Shown here one piece after another: positions 1 to 11,478 of a DNA stretch of 64,000 bases (position 1 is its first letter; each line of letters starts with the position of its first letter). The stretch is from the NCBI GenBank assembly GCA_951394045.1, contig OX595996.1, positions 372,001 to 436,000 on the forward strand, read 5' to 3'. The position numbers were made by a program, and so were the translations under genes. The notes below the pieces were generated by a model. That model saw nothing but the letters and a program-made list of their open reading frames with translations, was not told the origin of the DNA and ran no database searches. The stretch comes from Nitzschia sp. DOCU1 (taxonomy: Eukaryota; Bacillariophyta; Bacillariophyceae; Bacillariales; Bacillariaceae).

Positions 1-459
1 TCACCCGAAATTTCTCAACTCGCAAAAGAAATGCTGAAGGTGATGTACGCTGCCGAAGGTGTGGGGTTAGCAGCTCCTCAAGTAGGAGTCAATAAGCGTC
101 TCATGGTCTACAATCCCACGGGAGATTCCACAAAATGGTTGCAAGAAACTGTTTTGGTCAATCCCAAAATTGTCGAATTTAGTGATGCTCAAGATGTGGA
201 AATTGAAGGATGTTTGAGTTTTCCCGACATGAATGGTCAAGTTCCGCGTAGCAAATGGATCAAGGTTCAAGCCATGAATTTGAAGGGCAAGACGATCAAG
301 AAAAAGTTTACCGGGTGGGAAGCACGTATTTTTCAACACGAATACGATCATTTGGATAGTGTCGTGTACATTGATAGACTCATTGAAGAAGACAAACCCA
401 AAGTACAAGAACGACTGGAACAACTCGTTCAAGAATTTGGAGAAGGAGGGGTATTGTAA
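1..459 (+). CDS. Peptide deformylase, 3' part (5' end outside window)
   Basis: Removes the formyl group from the initiator methionine of new organelle proteins. All three family motifs are visible: motif 1 GVGLAAPQ (bases 58-81), motif 2 EGCLSFP with the metal-binding Cys (about base 210), and motif 3 QHEYDHLD with the two metal-binding His and the catalytic Glu (about base 336). The frame is already open at base 1 (SPEISQLAKEMLK...), so the start and any targeting leader lie upstream; the Met at base 31 is internal. The stop TAA is at 457-459. In photosynthetic eukaryotes such enzymes act in plastids or mitochondria; which applies here cannot be judged without the N-terminus. Identity is secure. 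Confidence 0.93.
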   Translation, partial: SPEISQLAKEMLKVMYAAEGVGLAAPQVGVNKRLMVYNPTGDSTKWLQETVLVNPKIVEFSDAQDVEIEGCLSFPDMNGQVPRSKWIKVQAMNLKGKTIKKKFTGWEARIFQHEYDHLDSVVYIDRLIEEDKPKVQERLEQLVQEFGEGGVL

Positions 460-544
460 TCATACTCATAGCATGGGTTGGTTCTTAGTGGTAGTCATTG
501 ATTCACCATAGTTTTAGCATTCAAAGAAGATAGACAATAAGTAA

Positions 545-2892
545 CTACGGGAATAATTCGTGATCGAGGGCGTTGGATCGATTTCGTTGTTGTATCTGCT
601 GTTGATTCTTGTTGTCCTTCTTGACCCGATCATTGCCGCCACTGGTCGTCGTGGTGGCCTTTTGAGTGTACTGCACCAGACTGGAATCATAGGCTGGGTA
701 AAAGTGGTGTAGAAAGCTATATAGGAATCAAACGACAAGAACGCAAGAAAAAATGTCATGAGAAGAAGCCCACACAACAACGGCCGTGATAGCACAACCA
801 ATACATACCTTCGTACGGCTTGTGGGATGAGACTAATTTGAAAGGTATCCAATGGAAAGACTTGCGCCAATGCCGGCAATAGTTCGCTGGAAGATATACG
901 CACTACTTCTTGCGTCGGTGGAACACCGACTTGAGCCGCGACAAATCGATCCGTCAAGTATCGTTGATAATCCGGCAAGAGTACATATTGAATTCCGACG
1001 CTCACAAAACTTTGTTCTTTGGAAGAGCACGATTTCCAATTTTGACGAAATTCTGGCCATCCATCCCAGGAAGATAAAATGGCTCGTGTAATGGGCCGCA
1101 ACGATCGACGGGGTCCACTGGCATACAAGGTAATCTCATCGGCACCCAAATCATCCACCAAGGGATACAAGGGATCGTATTCTGTCAAGAACCGTACGAT
1201 TGGATCATATGGTTGAACATAGCCATAGACCATATCTGATGGTAGATCCATGGCAGCAAGAATTGGACAATGATACGGTTCATTGGTTGGGCTATTGCCG
1301 CGAACGACGGATGCAATGGGTGGACTGCCATGAGTATAGACTCGTCCCACGCGTTGTGTCACCCAATCCGTTCCTCGTTCGGAATTCAAAATCATTAACA
1401 ATAATACCGACAAGGATCCACCAATGGAATGTCCATTCAACACCAATCGTTGTTGAGGTGCCATCCAATCCATATACTTTGAGACGTCTTGATAAATCGC
1501 CCACGCCGTTTGATATAATCCATAGTGTGCCATGATGGGAGTACCTGTCTTGGTCGTCGACGAGGAGGATGTGATGGGGGTGTCTTTGTTATTATTGCTT
1601 TTGGTACCCACCAAGGCGTTAATTGTGGGTGATGGATTGCAAATGACTTGCAATAAGGCTTCTCGATCGACCGTATCATCACTCGCATCAAATCCTCGAA
1701 TGGTAATGGTGCGTTGCCAAATGTTGTCTTCATTCACCGAGTCGGTCACCATCCAAGCCACATTGGCAGTTGTATCACTTGCTACCAAGGCATGCCCCAG
1801 CGCTTGACAAGACGTTTGACGAAGTACAGCATCTTCATAAATGGAACCAGCCAAACGTGCCATTTCGGCCCCTTGGACAATGGGAGCATTGTAGTTGAAA
1901 ACGCGTTGGGCAGAAGCAAAATCGGCAAACAATGGACGAACATTGGTAGTTTGCTTGTCCGTGACAATGGGTTCCTTGCTTGCTATGCTTGTGGTGCCGA
2001 CATATCCCGCGGTGAACAAAGCATTTGCAACGCTGATAAAATCTGTAGCGTCGTTCGCCGTCGCTTGTTGCTCCACTTGTTGTTGTTGCTGTTTGGGCTG
2101 TAACTGCTGCTGCTGCTGTTGCTTGTCAAGTACTACTAAACGTTCCAAAAGAGATGGCAATAACTTGGCACTTTCGGTTGCCAATGCCGATGCTTCTTGG
2201 ACTAAATACTCCATTCGTGCTGTAGCATCTTGTAGTAGGGCTTCCAGTGCCACTGGATTGGTAGTCGTCGTAGTAAAGGCGGATGATTGCGTCACGGAAA
2301 GTCGCGAGGACGACAATGACGTATTTGTACCACTACTGCCGCCGCCCCCACTGCCCCAGGGAGATGATTTTTGCAACATTTGTAGCCACGAAGCAGCCGC
2401 CGCCGCTGCCGTGCCATAGTCTTGTTCTTCTTGAGCAATTAACTCTTGAACAGTCGTGGACGTTGCCATGGCGGTAGCACTAGCATTGTTCATAATACCA
2501 TTGGCAACCTTTGGAAATAGCAAATCGGCCACGGTAAAAATGGAATTACCCCGATACCGCCCAGATGCCACCGATGTTTCTTCTGTCGCTGTATTTGTCA
2601 GTGGTGCTGTGGATAAGAGGGGCCACTGGGTGGAAAGTCCTTGCATCCACTGCGAAAAGTCTTCATCTTGTTCCTCATCGTCCACAGAAGCAGCATCATC
2701 AGCAGAATCTGCAGTAATGTTGTTGCTGCTGCCACGTCCTACAGGCATGGAACCTAGCTTCCATGATGAGAGTTTAGCCAGTGGAGCAGTGGAACGAATG
2801 ACGACAAAGCCTGAGACTGCGGCAGAATGACACGCAATCACAATCACAACAATCGACAAGAAGTAATAGTAGCCCATTATCATTTGTATCAT
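545..2892 (-). CDS. Class-3 (alpha/beta hydrolase) lipase, two exons
   Basis: Probable triacylglycerol or galactolipid lipase. The N-terminus has a hydrophobic signal (about residues 5-30) followed by AAVSGFVV, which resembles a diatom plastid leader (aromatic residue after the cleavage site). A long low-complexity part follows, including a Gln run. The catalytic domain holds a RGFDASDDTVD segment, the nucleophile elbow NGHSIGGSL and a downstream HGSPP; Asp in YDPIVRF is a candidate acid. The unspliced frame runs to 514, but a strong donor GTATGT at 808 and an acceptor TATATAG ending at 717 define a 92-bp intron. Splicing replaces a poor tail with FLHHFYPAYDSSLVQY and a Gln/Asn-rich C-terminus ending at 545, giving 751 residues. 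Both versions are possible; the spliced one is favoured. Confidence 0.8.
717..808 (-). other. Predicted intron in the lipase gene
   Basis: Ninety-two bases on the minus strand from GTATGT (808) to TATATAG (717). Exon 1 ends in phase 2 and exon 2 continues in frame, so the total coding length is divisible by three. If the intron is retained, the frame stays open to 514 and encodes an extra hydrophobic segment, so retention would give a different, membrane-anchored C-terminus. Confidence 0.7.
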
Positions 2893-3302
2893 ACAATTGT
2901 CAATCCAGGTAACTGTAGTCTTTTTGGTTGGAAGGAGTCAAAATGGCACCCCTCTCTTTTCTGTAGTAGGACATCACATCTCTGCGTTGGTGATGGAGGT
3001 TCTTCTCTCTCTCCTATCCCGAGAGGTTTGAACATGTGACACGTCGGATGGGCCGGCGACAGCATTGACGGATAGATGGAAAGATGCATGGCGAACAGTA
3101 ATGTCGTGTGAGACAACTTTACATAACGACACATTTTGTTTGGCGAATAGTGTGACTCTTCCATTTTGACTCTATGGACTTTAGCAATTGTCGGCAGAAA
3201 GGCATGAAACACCAACAACCTTTCCATGATGATTGCATCCTTGCTCCGATCGCATCCACACTCCACCTTGTATGAATCCATCCATCCATCGTCACACATG
3301 AC
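2893..3302. other. Intergenic, divergent promoter region
   Basis: About 410 bases between the divergent starts of the lipase and the next gene. No supported coding sequence or clear repeat; it presumably holds both promoters. Confidence 0.5.
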
Positions 3303-4331
3303 ATGATAATGAGAGGTCTATCGGTTGTCCGACGTTTTCTATCCACGCCCCGCAATTGCCAGCAGCGAACGACGACAGCGAGTACCCTACTGTCGTCGTC
3401 GGCCCATGGCAGCAGTCATTGGCAGTGTACTTTCCAAGAACCATGCCAATCGGCATCAGCAGTTTGTTCAAGACGTCCATTTTCGGTGCTATCGAATACT
3501 GCTTCTACCAGCCGCCATCGTTCCCACTCCAAACGTCGAGTGCTCTTTAGCAGCACCTCCAATTCACCCGAGGAAACGAATCCCTTGACGACGATTCAAC
3601 AAGCCATTACGTCCTTGGATGATTTTGCATTACAACTCCAAACCTTGGCAGAACGTGTGGACCATGCACATTCCATTCAATCCAAGGATTCCTTTCGTAC
3701 TACCCACACAAAAGTATCGGTAGCCGAAATTGCCTTGCATAGTCGCAATACTACGACTCTGGAATTTCAGGCACCACTGGCTCAAGCGGCTCGTCAAGAA
3801 TTATTACCACATGCCCAAAAACTAGAACAAGAATTGCAACGTTTGGTCGACTTGTACCTCCAAAGTGTCCAACCAGACATGGAACGTGCCACCAAACTGT
3901 GTCAAGAAACACCTTGTGGGGGTGCCACGTGGGAATTGGATTTGGATCGCCTACAGAAACAAGCCAACAAGAATAACAGTGGTACGCAACAAATCAAGCT
4001 ACAAGGAGAGTATGGAACGTTGGATGGCACGCCTTGTGGCCGCTTACAATTGAAATCAATGCAATTTTTGGATGCTACTCTCAAAACGAAACCTCAAATA
4101 GTCATGGCGTCTCGTGCCCGCATCTTGTTGGAATTGGCCATGCAATGGAAGGCTCCCTTGCAGCATATTCGACGTGAGGGTACACCTTTGCAAAAGCAGA
4201 GTCTTCAAACAGCTTTTGGTAAAGTGGTACCGACGCCCTGGATACGAAGTGATGCCGAATATCAAGAATTGAAACGTATTCAACAAGAATTGTTGCAGAG
4301 TGGTGGCGGCGGCGGAGAAACTAGTAACTAG
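3303..4331 (+). CDS. Hypothetical protein with organelle-type leader
   Basis: A 342-residue protein I do not recognise. The first 40 or so residues (RGLSVVRRFLSTPRN, then Ser/Thr/Gln-rich) are basic and hydroxylated and lack acidic residues, which suggests mitochondrial or plastid import. The rest is helical and charged, with Leu-rich heptad-like stretches around residues 95-125 and 160-190, a Cys-containing patch (ATKLCQETPCGG) and a Gly-rich tail before the stop. A second Met lies two codons downstream. It is continuous, with no intron needed. Codon use and the lack of stops over 1 kb support a real gene; function is unknown. Confidence 0.7.
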   Translation: MIMRGLSVVRRFLSTPRNCQQRTTTASTLLSSSAHGSSHWQCTFQEPCQSASAVCSRRPFSVLSNTASTSRHRSHSKRRVLFSSTSNSPEETNPLTTIQQAITSLDDFALQLQTLAERVDHAHSIQSKDSFRTTHTKVSVAEIALHSRNTTTLEFQAPLAQAARQELLPHAQKLEQELQRLVDLYLQSVQPDMERATKLCQETPCGGATWELDLDRLQKQANKNNSGTQQIKLQGEYGTLDGTPCGRLQLKSMQFLDATLKTKPQIVMASRARILLELAMQWKAPLQHIRREGTPLQKQSLQTAFGKVVPTPWIRSDAEYQELKRIQQELLQSGGGGGETSN

Positions 4332-4984
4332 ATAGATAGCTTGTGATGTAGTTCAAAGTGTTGCAGGAGTGTGGCGGGTTGGTATTTGCTACAAACGTAG
4401 AAACGATGAGATAGTTGGCGGTACTACTCCACACAAGTTTCTGCCAAGGACAAGCATTTTACGTCGTTGTCGACGTCGTCAAGAGTAGCTAGCTACTGCA
4501 AGTTGTAGTAGGTAGCGACTAACTAGTACCAAACCGCTCGTCTTCGTATCAACTGCATGTCCTCTAGTAGGTGGATCATTCTCCAAACATAGCTAGTAGG
4601 AGAGCGATAAACGACGTGGTCAAAAGGGCTCTCTCTCCCGCTCGCATAGCTATGGGTCGCCACGCCTAAATAATGGCGCGCCGGGCCGCCACCGTGCGCG
4701 CACGCACAGCTGCAAGGGATTTTACGCGAGCGCATCGCGATGAAATCCGATGACCATGGCGCAGTTTGTTGTTGTTCATATCCTTCAAACAAAAGTGATC
4801 TTAGACATCATCATATCTGGCGCCGTCGCAATATATTGTCCACAAGACCCTAGTAGAGCCTATACTGCGAGCGCGCAAGCCAAGTCCCTGTGGTTCGTGA
4901 GATACCGATATTAGTATGATGGCATCATCGCATCCTCCGCATCCTCCCTCCGACCTCACTAATCCGGATTTTCGGATTGACGAC

Positions 4985-5234
4985 AGCTTTATATCACACC
5001 AAAGTTTGACTTTGATTCATTTGTTGCATCTGAAAGTCAAGATTTGATTGCAAGTTTAGCCGCCACCGACGCCGCCTGCCACTTTCTGTCTCATTTTGAT
5101 GTCGTTGATGTCATCGCAAATAAAGTTACCTTAGACTTGATCTCTAGACGAACAAATTTGCAAATAGCTTTATCACACTCTCTTCGAACTTCGATTTATT
5201 TTGTTTGCCTCAAGGTCAAGATTTGACTGAGATG
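4985..5234 (+). repeat. Diverged direct repeat pair
   Basis: Bases about 4985-5052 and 5168-5232 share an ordered series of matches: GCTTTAT..CACAC, a CTTTGATT/CGATTTATT block, TTTGTT(T)GC and GTCAAGATTTGA. Spacing is about 183 bases. Similarity is imperfect and gapped. It may be a decayed duplication or a remnant of a mobile element; no coding function is evident. Confidence 0.4.
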
Positions 5235-5289
5235 TCGTTCATCGAAGATGTTGGCATTAATTCGACCCTAGCGGGAAGAATCATGGCCA

Positions 5290-5324
5290 GTCGATCTAAT
5301 CAAACTCTTGGTCGATCTAATCAA
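5290..5324 (+). repeat. Short tandem motif GTCGATCTAATCAA x2
   Basis: The 14-base motif GTCGATCTAATCAA occurs at 5290-5303 and exactly again at 5311-5324, a 21-base period. A related GATCAA element follows at about 5331. Seen directly; significance unknown. Confidence 0.7.
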
Positions 5325-6133
5325 CATTTGGATCAATGTAGTCGACTCTTTTTTGACTACTTGGATCAAGAAAATAGTCTATTTTCGGCGCTCTATAGCA
5401 AAGGAAAGATGGGTGTTAGAGTACATTTTCAATATGCACATCGTCAAAGGAATCGTTTTAGAGTGTATTGTAGGTAGTATCTTTTGATTTGGAGCATTAG
5501 AAGAGAAATTACACAAACTTTACTTTACAACACGGTGTATCGCTGTGACGTGGCAGGCAAGATCGCTCCTCACTACAGTAGTAACACCCCTCATGACTGT
5601 AAATGTGATCCAAATGTCCTCAGGACGATGCATTCGATTGGTTCAAATGATTAGTTGAGTGGTCGGGAGGGTTTTATTTTTACACGTGGCACTACGGCGT
5701 GGGGACCCATAATAGCTGGCCACATAATGGTCGATTCCTTCGATCTCTTTGCACCAATGAACGGCTGTGGATTGACTTCCGTCTGGCCATCGTCCAAAAG
5801 GTGGATCCATTCTCCCCCTTTCTTACTGGTACTCCATTACCCCCCTATTTCAATCGGACACTCGGCGCGAAATGACCATGATGGATGGATGGCGGAGACG
5901 ATAGTGTGCCTGATTGCATTCTTGGATGGCTTACACTTTCATTACCGCTACTACTCTACCGACGACTCTCCGTTGCTTGCTCTCTTGCCTTGCCTTGTTA
6001 TCCCGTCCCGTCCCGTTTCCGTCGCATTGTTATCTTTGTTACACACTTGATTGAGCGTCTCCCTCCACGCAACAACAGCTCCAGCAGCATTTAGCATTCC
6101 TCGTACCCATCACGCATACATACAGTATCCAAA

Positions 6134-7103
6134 ATGGAACGATATCAAAAGATGGAAAAGATCGGAGAAGGCACGTACGGTGTCGTGTACAAGGCGAAAG
6201 ACCGCGTGACGGGTGAAATCATTGCTCTGAAGAAGATTCGATTAGAAGCCGAAGACGAAGGCATTCCTTCCACTGCCATTCGTGAAATTTCTCTGTTGAA
6301 AGAACTCCAGCATCCAAACATTGTGAGATTGTACGATGTCGTTCATACCGAACGCAAACTCACGCTAGTATTTGAGTTCTTGGATCAAGATTTGAAAAAG
6401 TATTTGGATGTTTGCGATTCCGGTTTGGGCTTGCCAATCATGAAGAGTTTTTTGTATCAACTCTTGACGGGCGTCGCTTATTGTCATCACCATCGAGTCT
6501 TGCATAGGGATTTAAAGCCTCCGAATCTGTTGATTAATCGAGAAGGACAACTCAAGCTCGCAGATTTTGGACTGGCAAGAGCCTTTGGGATTCCGGTCCG
6601 ATCCTATACACATGAAGTCGTCACACTATGGTATCGGGCTCCCGATGTATTGTTGGGATCGCGCAAGTATTCGACGCCCGTCGATATTTGGAGTGTAGGA
6701 TGTATCTTTGCGGAAATGGCAAATGGACGGTACGAAAACATGTGGCTGTTTGGAACTGCATCTCTCCCTGTTTCTCACGATTTCACTTGCCTTGCCTTGT
6801 CATTTCTATAGTCCATTAGTAGCCGGCACTTCGGAAAGTGATCAATTGGATCGTATTTTTCGTTTGTTAGGAACACCCACTGTCCAAGACTATCCTGGCA
6901 TTGTGGAACTTCCCGATTATTCGCCAGAACAATTTCCACCCTATCCACCACCGCGAGGTGGATTGGCATCATTAGTGCCCACTCTTGATCCTACTGGAGT
7001 CGACCTGCTAAATCAAATGCTGCAATATGATCCGGCGCGTCGTGTCACGGCACAAGCAGCCTTGCAACATGACTTTTTTGCAGAAATGAAGGGTGGACGA
7101 TAA
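6134..7103 (+). CDS. Cyclin-dependent kinase, PSTAIRE type (CDKA/CDC2-like), two exons
   Basis: Ser/Thr kinase that, with cyclins, drives cell-cycle transitions. Visible motifs: Gly-rich loop GEGTYGVVY, catalytic Lys in IALKKI, the cyclin-binding helix PSTAIRE, catalytic loop [10 protein letters not shown], the DFG of [10 protein letters not shown], and the T-loop ending [12 protein letters not shown]. Exon 1 is 6134-6729 and exon 2 6812-7103; splicing gives [20 protein letters not shown] and a 295-residue protein, the usual length of the family. Two positions differ from most CDKs: the canonical KPQN reads KPPN, and the APE motif reads APD. Sequence class points to CDKA (the mitotic/G1 kinase) rather than CDKB, whose helix differs. 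Confidence 0.95.
6730..6811 (+). other. Predicted intron in the CDK gene
   Basis: Eighty-two bases from GTACGA to TTTCTATAG with a pyrimidine-rich 3' end. Exon 1 is 596 bases (phase 2) and exon 2 is 292 bases, total 888. Without splicing the kinase would end early and lose the C-lobe. Confidence 0.9.
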
Positions 7104-7571
7104 ACTAAATTGAAAAGGCACGTACTGGAGGATGTGGAGTGGAAAACCGGGAAATGAGGTGTTGCCTCGCCACATTGGATGATTCTGGGGTCCTACTAGA
7201 GTAGTGCCCGTGGATTTAAAATGATAGATATACATCACTCATTCTACAACTACTCTAGAGAGACTACTCGTTGGAATAGCTATAGCTGCGCTACAGTCCA
7301 TTCGGGATTGCTTCCAGTCTCCACTCTCTACTGCCGGCAGTGGAGTAGCGTGGCGTAGCACGGAGGTTAAAGTGATCGTTTCCGTGCACTCTATTCGTTT
7401 TTCACGTGTTTACATCGACTAAAGATCATGCTATGCAAATAGTATCTATAATTAGTGGTAGAGATAATAGAGGAGTCCCCCGCAGGACTGTGCCCTCTCA
7501 CCACCTCTCTCTAGAGTAGTAGTCGTAGCGCAAAACATCGGCTGCTACCGCTAGCTAGTTCCGCTGTTGCC
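7104..7571. other. Intergenic between convergent genes, with inverted repeat
   Basis: About 470 bases between convergent 3' ends. It contains CTACTAGAGTAG (7193-7204) and a perfect 14-bp inverted pair ACTACTCTAGAGAG (7249-7262) and CTCTCTAGAGTAGT (7507-7520). No coding sequence supported. Confidence 0.6.
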
Positions 7572-10500
7572 TTACTCCTCAATGTCTTCATTTCGTCCCG
7601 ACCCAAGTAACGACTGAGTTTCTCCCGCAGTCACCGATGCGTCCGTGGTGCTACTAGCACCACTGCTTTCCTGCGCTCTAAAGGCGAATCGACCAAACAA
7701 ACGCGCTGAAGTATCCCACAGACTTGAAGTAGACGGCGATGCTGATTCGTTTGGAGTGGTAGTGCTATCCATCAATGGCGGCGTGGTAACAGCAGCTGCT
7801 GCTCCTCCTCGTCGCCGAGGACTGATCCGCGCCATGGAATCATAGGACGGATGCATCATCAAACCCGTAGGAACAATATGCGGGTAATCGACCATGGCTT
7901 CCGCACGTGCTGCGCCTGCTACCAAGGAGGATCCTGTCGTTGTGGACGACGGATCTGGGCTGGTCGTAGTAGTAGGTGCGGCTGCTGCGGCGGCACCAGT
8001 ATCCGGGGATCGACGCCGTCGCCTCTTGTTGTGCTTGGAAGTTTTACCCACATCTTGTCGACACACAGGACAAATGCAGGGATTGCCTTGTCCCGAATGG
8101 ACCCATCCCTTCCAACAAGTTTCACAAAAGATGTGGCCACATCGCAGCAATTTTATTTTGCGTCTATCGCTCCCACACAACGGAATGCCATAGCTATCCA
8201 CTCGTTTCAAAGTACTCGATGTAGTACCAGAGAGTAATTTGCGCTCCTCTTCGGGTACGGAATGTTTCTTGGTATCCCTATTTTCCTCATCCGTGTCGTC
8301 ATTCAGCATTAAATCTTCTCCATAATCAAAGGATTCCAAACAAATCGGACAGGCGGTTGTTTTGAAATCACGCTGTAACAGCCGAGCCTTTTGTTTTTCG
8401 ACGCCATTTAATTTCGACCTGGACTCGGCATATTGCCATCGCTTGCGTCGATCGCGATATTCGCCCCAAGCACCAAAAAAGAAGGTAAAAATAGCAAAGG
8501 CAATGACCACACCAAATCTGGCTAGAAAATCATGCAATCGATCTTCCAATGTCGGTGGTCCTGCCAATAACATGTTGGTCAAATCATCAATCGCCGTCAA
8601 CAAGGCGTGTCCATAATCCCTATGACGTAAATCGGGTTTCATACTCGAGACGATATGTTCCAAACGCCACCAGGGAAGGACCGTGGAAATGGCAGAGCCA
8701 GTCGAGATAAAGCAAACTCGATCTTGAATACTCAAAAAGATCAAAATGGCATAATCGCGGGTTTCTTGGGTATTCTTGCCAGGAGGTAGATTGTCCCACC
8801 AATGATCGTGGAGATAACGAGCAAAGATTTGCGCCGCGTCATTGACCATATCATCTTCGTCTTCGTAGGTATAGTAGGTACCTTGGCGTAAAACCGCTGG
8901 AACATTCATCTAGTATATTCAAAAAGGAAAGAAGAAGGAGTCAGCATGACGGCACGGGAGGGAAAGATGGTGTATCTTTGTCTGTTCAATGCATTTGTGT
9001 GCTTACTTTTCGAACGGTAGCCACTGCCAATTCAATGGGAGGTCGATAGACGGCTCCCTTTTTCGTTTTCTTTTGCTTGGCTGCTCCATCTGCTAGGGAT
9101 GAGGAATCATTTTCTTCCGCCGGGGGTGGTGGTGGATCGGAAGTATCACTGCTGGCGGCCTCTTCGACTACCAACCCCACATGATCCACTCCTCGCGTGC
9201 CGTCTCGGGACGTTTCTTCTTGTTGAGGTTGTTTGTCTTTTCTGTCATCTTCTTTACTACTAGCTACATCTGTTGCGTCTTCCACGTCTTCTCGCGGCAT
9301 GGCATCTTGTTCCTGGTTGTCGGTGTCGTCATTGTCGGTTCCTGTGGAATTGTTTGGATCGTCTTGTACCATACTGTCATCATCGTCGTCATTTGTCAAA
9401 GCAGTCGCCGTAGGATCAGCATCGTCTTGATTAGCAGAAGCGATAGTATCATCGTCGTCATCTTTTGCTGGTTGCAAATCCTCATGGTCATTGCTATTGT
9501 CCAATACAGCTCCATGCCGTAAATGTCGTTGTCGTTGATTCCAAAATTGCCACACTTGAGGTGCAGTATTGGATGCTGCTGCTGCTGTTATTGCCGCGTT
9601 GGTACTACTAAATTGATTGGAAAAGTTGGCCAAGGCTTGAGCAATTTGTTCCAAATAGACTCCTCCCAATACCCAATCGGGATCACACAATTTGAGTGGT
9701 CCCAATACACTATTAATCGTCGAGGATGTCGATGCAAATTCAAAGGATTCTTGCGTCGCATCCACCACAACAGGTGGTGGAGCAGGAGGAGCATGTTTGG
9801 CCAACAAAGGCTTTTCGGCTTCTTCTCCCGTCAAATAAGCAATCCCACACCTCAATGGATCTTGAGTAGGATCGGGATATAGAGTGGGTTCCCATCCATA
9901 GAATTGTGGATTTTGTTGTTGTTGTTGTTGTTGTTGTTGTTGCTGAGTACCATCATCATCTTGGGGCGGGTTGTTCATGGTGGAATCGCGCATCGAAGCA
10001 GGTTGTTGTTGTGCCTTGGCCCACGCAATGGCAGGATAAGCCGACTTTTCTCGTGTCGCCGCTGCTGTCGGTCTGGCTATCGACGCCGCGGCTGACGATG
10101 ATTCATGATGCCAGGGTGCTGCTACCATTTGATCATGTTGCTGTGACTGCGAAATTCGTGTTTCAGAATGGGCGGACCACGTCCACGCCGTTCCCGTATT
10201 ACTGTCAGACGAAGAGGAAGTACTGGAAGTCAATAAGCGAATGCTGTTATTGAGATGAGCATGATCCCAGGCAGTGGAAACACAATACCCCAAGAGCAAC
10301 ATGGCCAATGGACGCAACAACAATCGTCGGATTCGTAAACTAGTAGCCGCCGACATGAGTGACGAAGCTCGAACCAGTCGACGTCGACGCATTAATCGCC
10401 ATTGACTCAGAGGATTTCGATGTTGCTGTTGTTGCAGATGCTGCTGTTGCTGCGAGTGTGATGGAAAGGAGAGCCATTCCTCACTCTCTTCTTCTTCTTC

Positions 10501-10815
10501 CTCCGCAAAACCTTCCTCATGCACATCATCTGCCCCGTTGTTATTCATTTGTTGTTGATAAAATAACTGTCGTCGTCGCTGTCGTTGCCTCCGTCGTTCG
10601 TCTTCTTGGGGAGATCTCCACACCCAGAAACTAGACGAAGAATACGAGGGACCACTGGCAGTCTGACCATACTCCAACATCATCAAGGGTTGTGTATGCA
10701 CAAAGCGAGGCGATCTTCTAGTCGTCGCTGTTGTCGCTGTTGTTGTGGCTCCTTCGGCTTCACTCGGAGAGGAAGCATCACTGGAACTATTGCTCATTGA
10801 AGGAGTCGCCGCCAT
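7572..10815 (-). CDS. RING-finger protein with TPM domain and membrane segments, two exons
   Basis: One gene made of two frames: exon 1 10815-9007 and exon 2 8909-7572, joined across a 97-bp intron in phase 0 (ATVRK then MNVPAVL), total 1048 residues. The N-terminal third is Ser/Gln-rich with a hydrophobic segment (about residues 160-185) and a poly-Gln run. Then come [11 protein letters not shown] and LCDPDWVL, which with [12 protein letters not shown] and the following 130 residues form a TPM-type (Psb32/MOLO-1) domain, interrupted by a long acidic insert. A membrane segment ([16 protein letters not shown]) follows, then a RING: CPIC, an insert of about 65 residues, CGHIFCETC, and CPVC. Likely a membrane E3 ubiquitin ligase. 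The start was chosen at [10 protein letters not shown], as the upstream open frame looks like 5' UTR. Confidence 0.8.
8910..9006 (-). other. Predicted intron in the RING/TPM gene
   Basis: Ninety-seven bases from GTAAGC (9006) to ATACTAG (8910), phase 0. Joining here rebuilds the TPM-type strand-helix core that neither frame has alone. Confidence 0.85.
9908..9945 (-). repeat. Poly-Gln trinucleotide run in RING/TPM gene
   Basis: A TTG/CAA trinucleotide run of about 12 units encodes Gln on the minus strand. It creates artificial open frames (poly-Val, poly-Leu) on the plus strand. Confidence 0.9.
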
Positions 10816-11478
10816 TTTCGAGAGAAGGCTTTCAGGGTTTATAGCACACACAAACAAACAGACCGGATAGAAAACAGAGGACAACAAAGTTGCTTTTGCA
10901 ATTCTGTGGGAACGTTTGAGAAGCGGGCACGGGGGCAGGACCAGAGCAATGCAATCCCACACTCGTGTCGTTTACTATCTTCTCATCCGCAGACAGCCAA
11001 CTTTTTTACTACAGTGAAGCAGAGAGAGGAGTGCCTTGGAGTGTACTGGCCTCACACACACACGCGGTACGCAGTATCGTAACGATGGAGGGAGAAGAGC
11101 TCCCTCGTCGTGTTCGGTTTGGGTTCTCTCGCGTTCATTTTTGCCGTGGTCGACCGGGTCGGTGGGAGCAAGAACCCGTGGAAGGAGCGAAGGGCTTCTT
11201 TTTGTCTTTGAAGCGTCGGACTAATAAGTGAGTGGGCATATTTACCCGCTCTTCACTCGGACGACGGAAGGGCGCTGCGAGTGGTCCCGCAGAATGCTAC
11301 GGGAATGAAAACGAAATCGGGACTAAAATTTTGATCGATCAAGTCGTCGGATGGAAGTGCCGGCCTCCAAATCTTTCGCTCCATCTTTCTTTGTTGTGAC
11401 CATTGCGTCTCACATAAAATATATCATGGGTGTTTCCTTCCAAAGCAACACAAGCAACACAAGAGAGAAAGCCTAGAT
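10816..11478. other. Intergenic, divergent promoter region
   Basis: About 660 bases between divergent starts. The open frame of the RING/TPM gene extends 49 codons further upstream (to 10962) without looking like protein. No other gene or repeat seen. Confidence 0.5.

Larger units (their letters stand above)
4332..6133. other. Long intergenic region upstream of the CDK gene
   Basis: About 1.8 kb with only short open frames (60-130 codons) lacking recognisable domains. It contains a GC-rich patch near 4670-4700 (GGCGCGCC and CGTGCGCGC), a diverged direct repeat near 4985 and 5168, and a 21-bp-spaced repeat near 5290. A long 5' UTR or promoter for the kinase gene at 6134 is likely in the last few hundred bases. 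Confidence 0.5.

Noticed and set aside
1895..2419. Plus-strand open frames rich in Cys or Val opposite the lipase gene
   Set aside because: They are the complement of Gln and Ser repeats in the lipase; composition is extreme and no domain is present.
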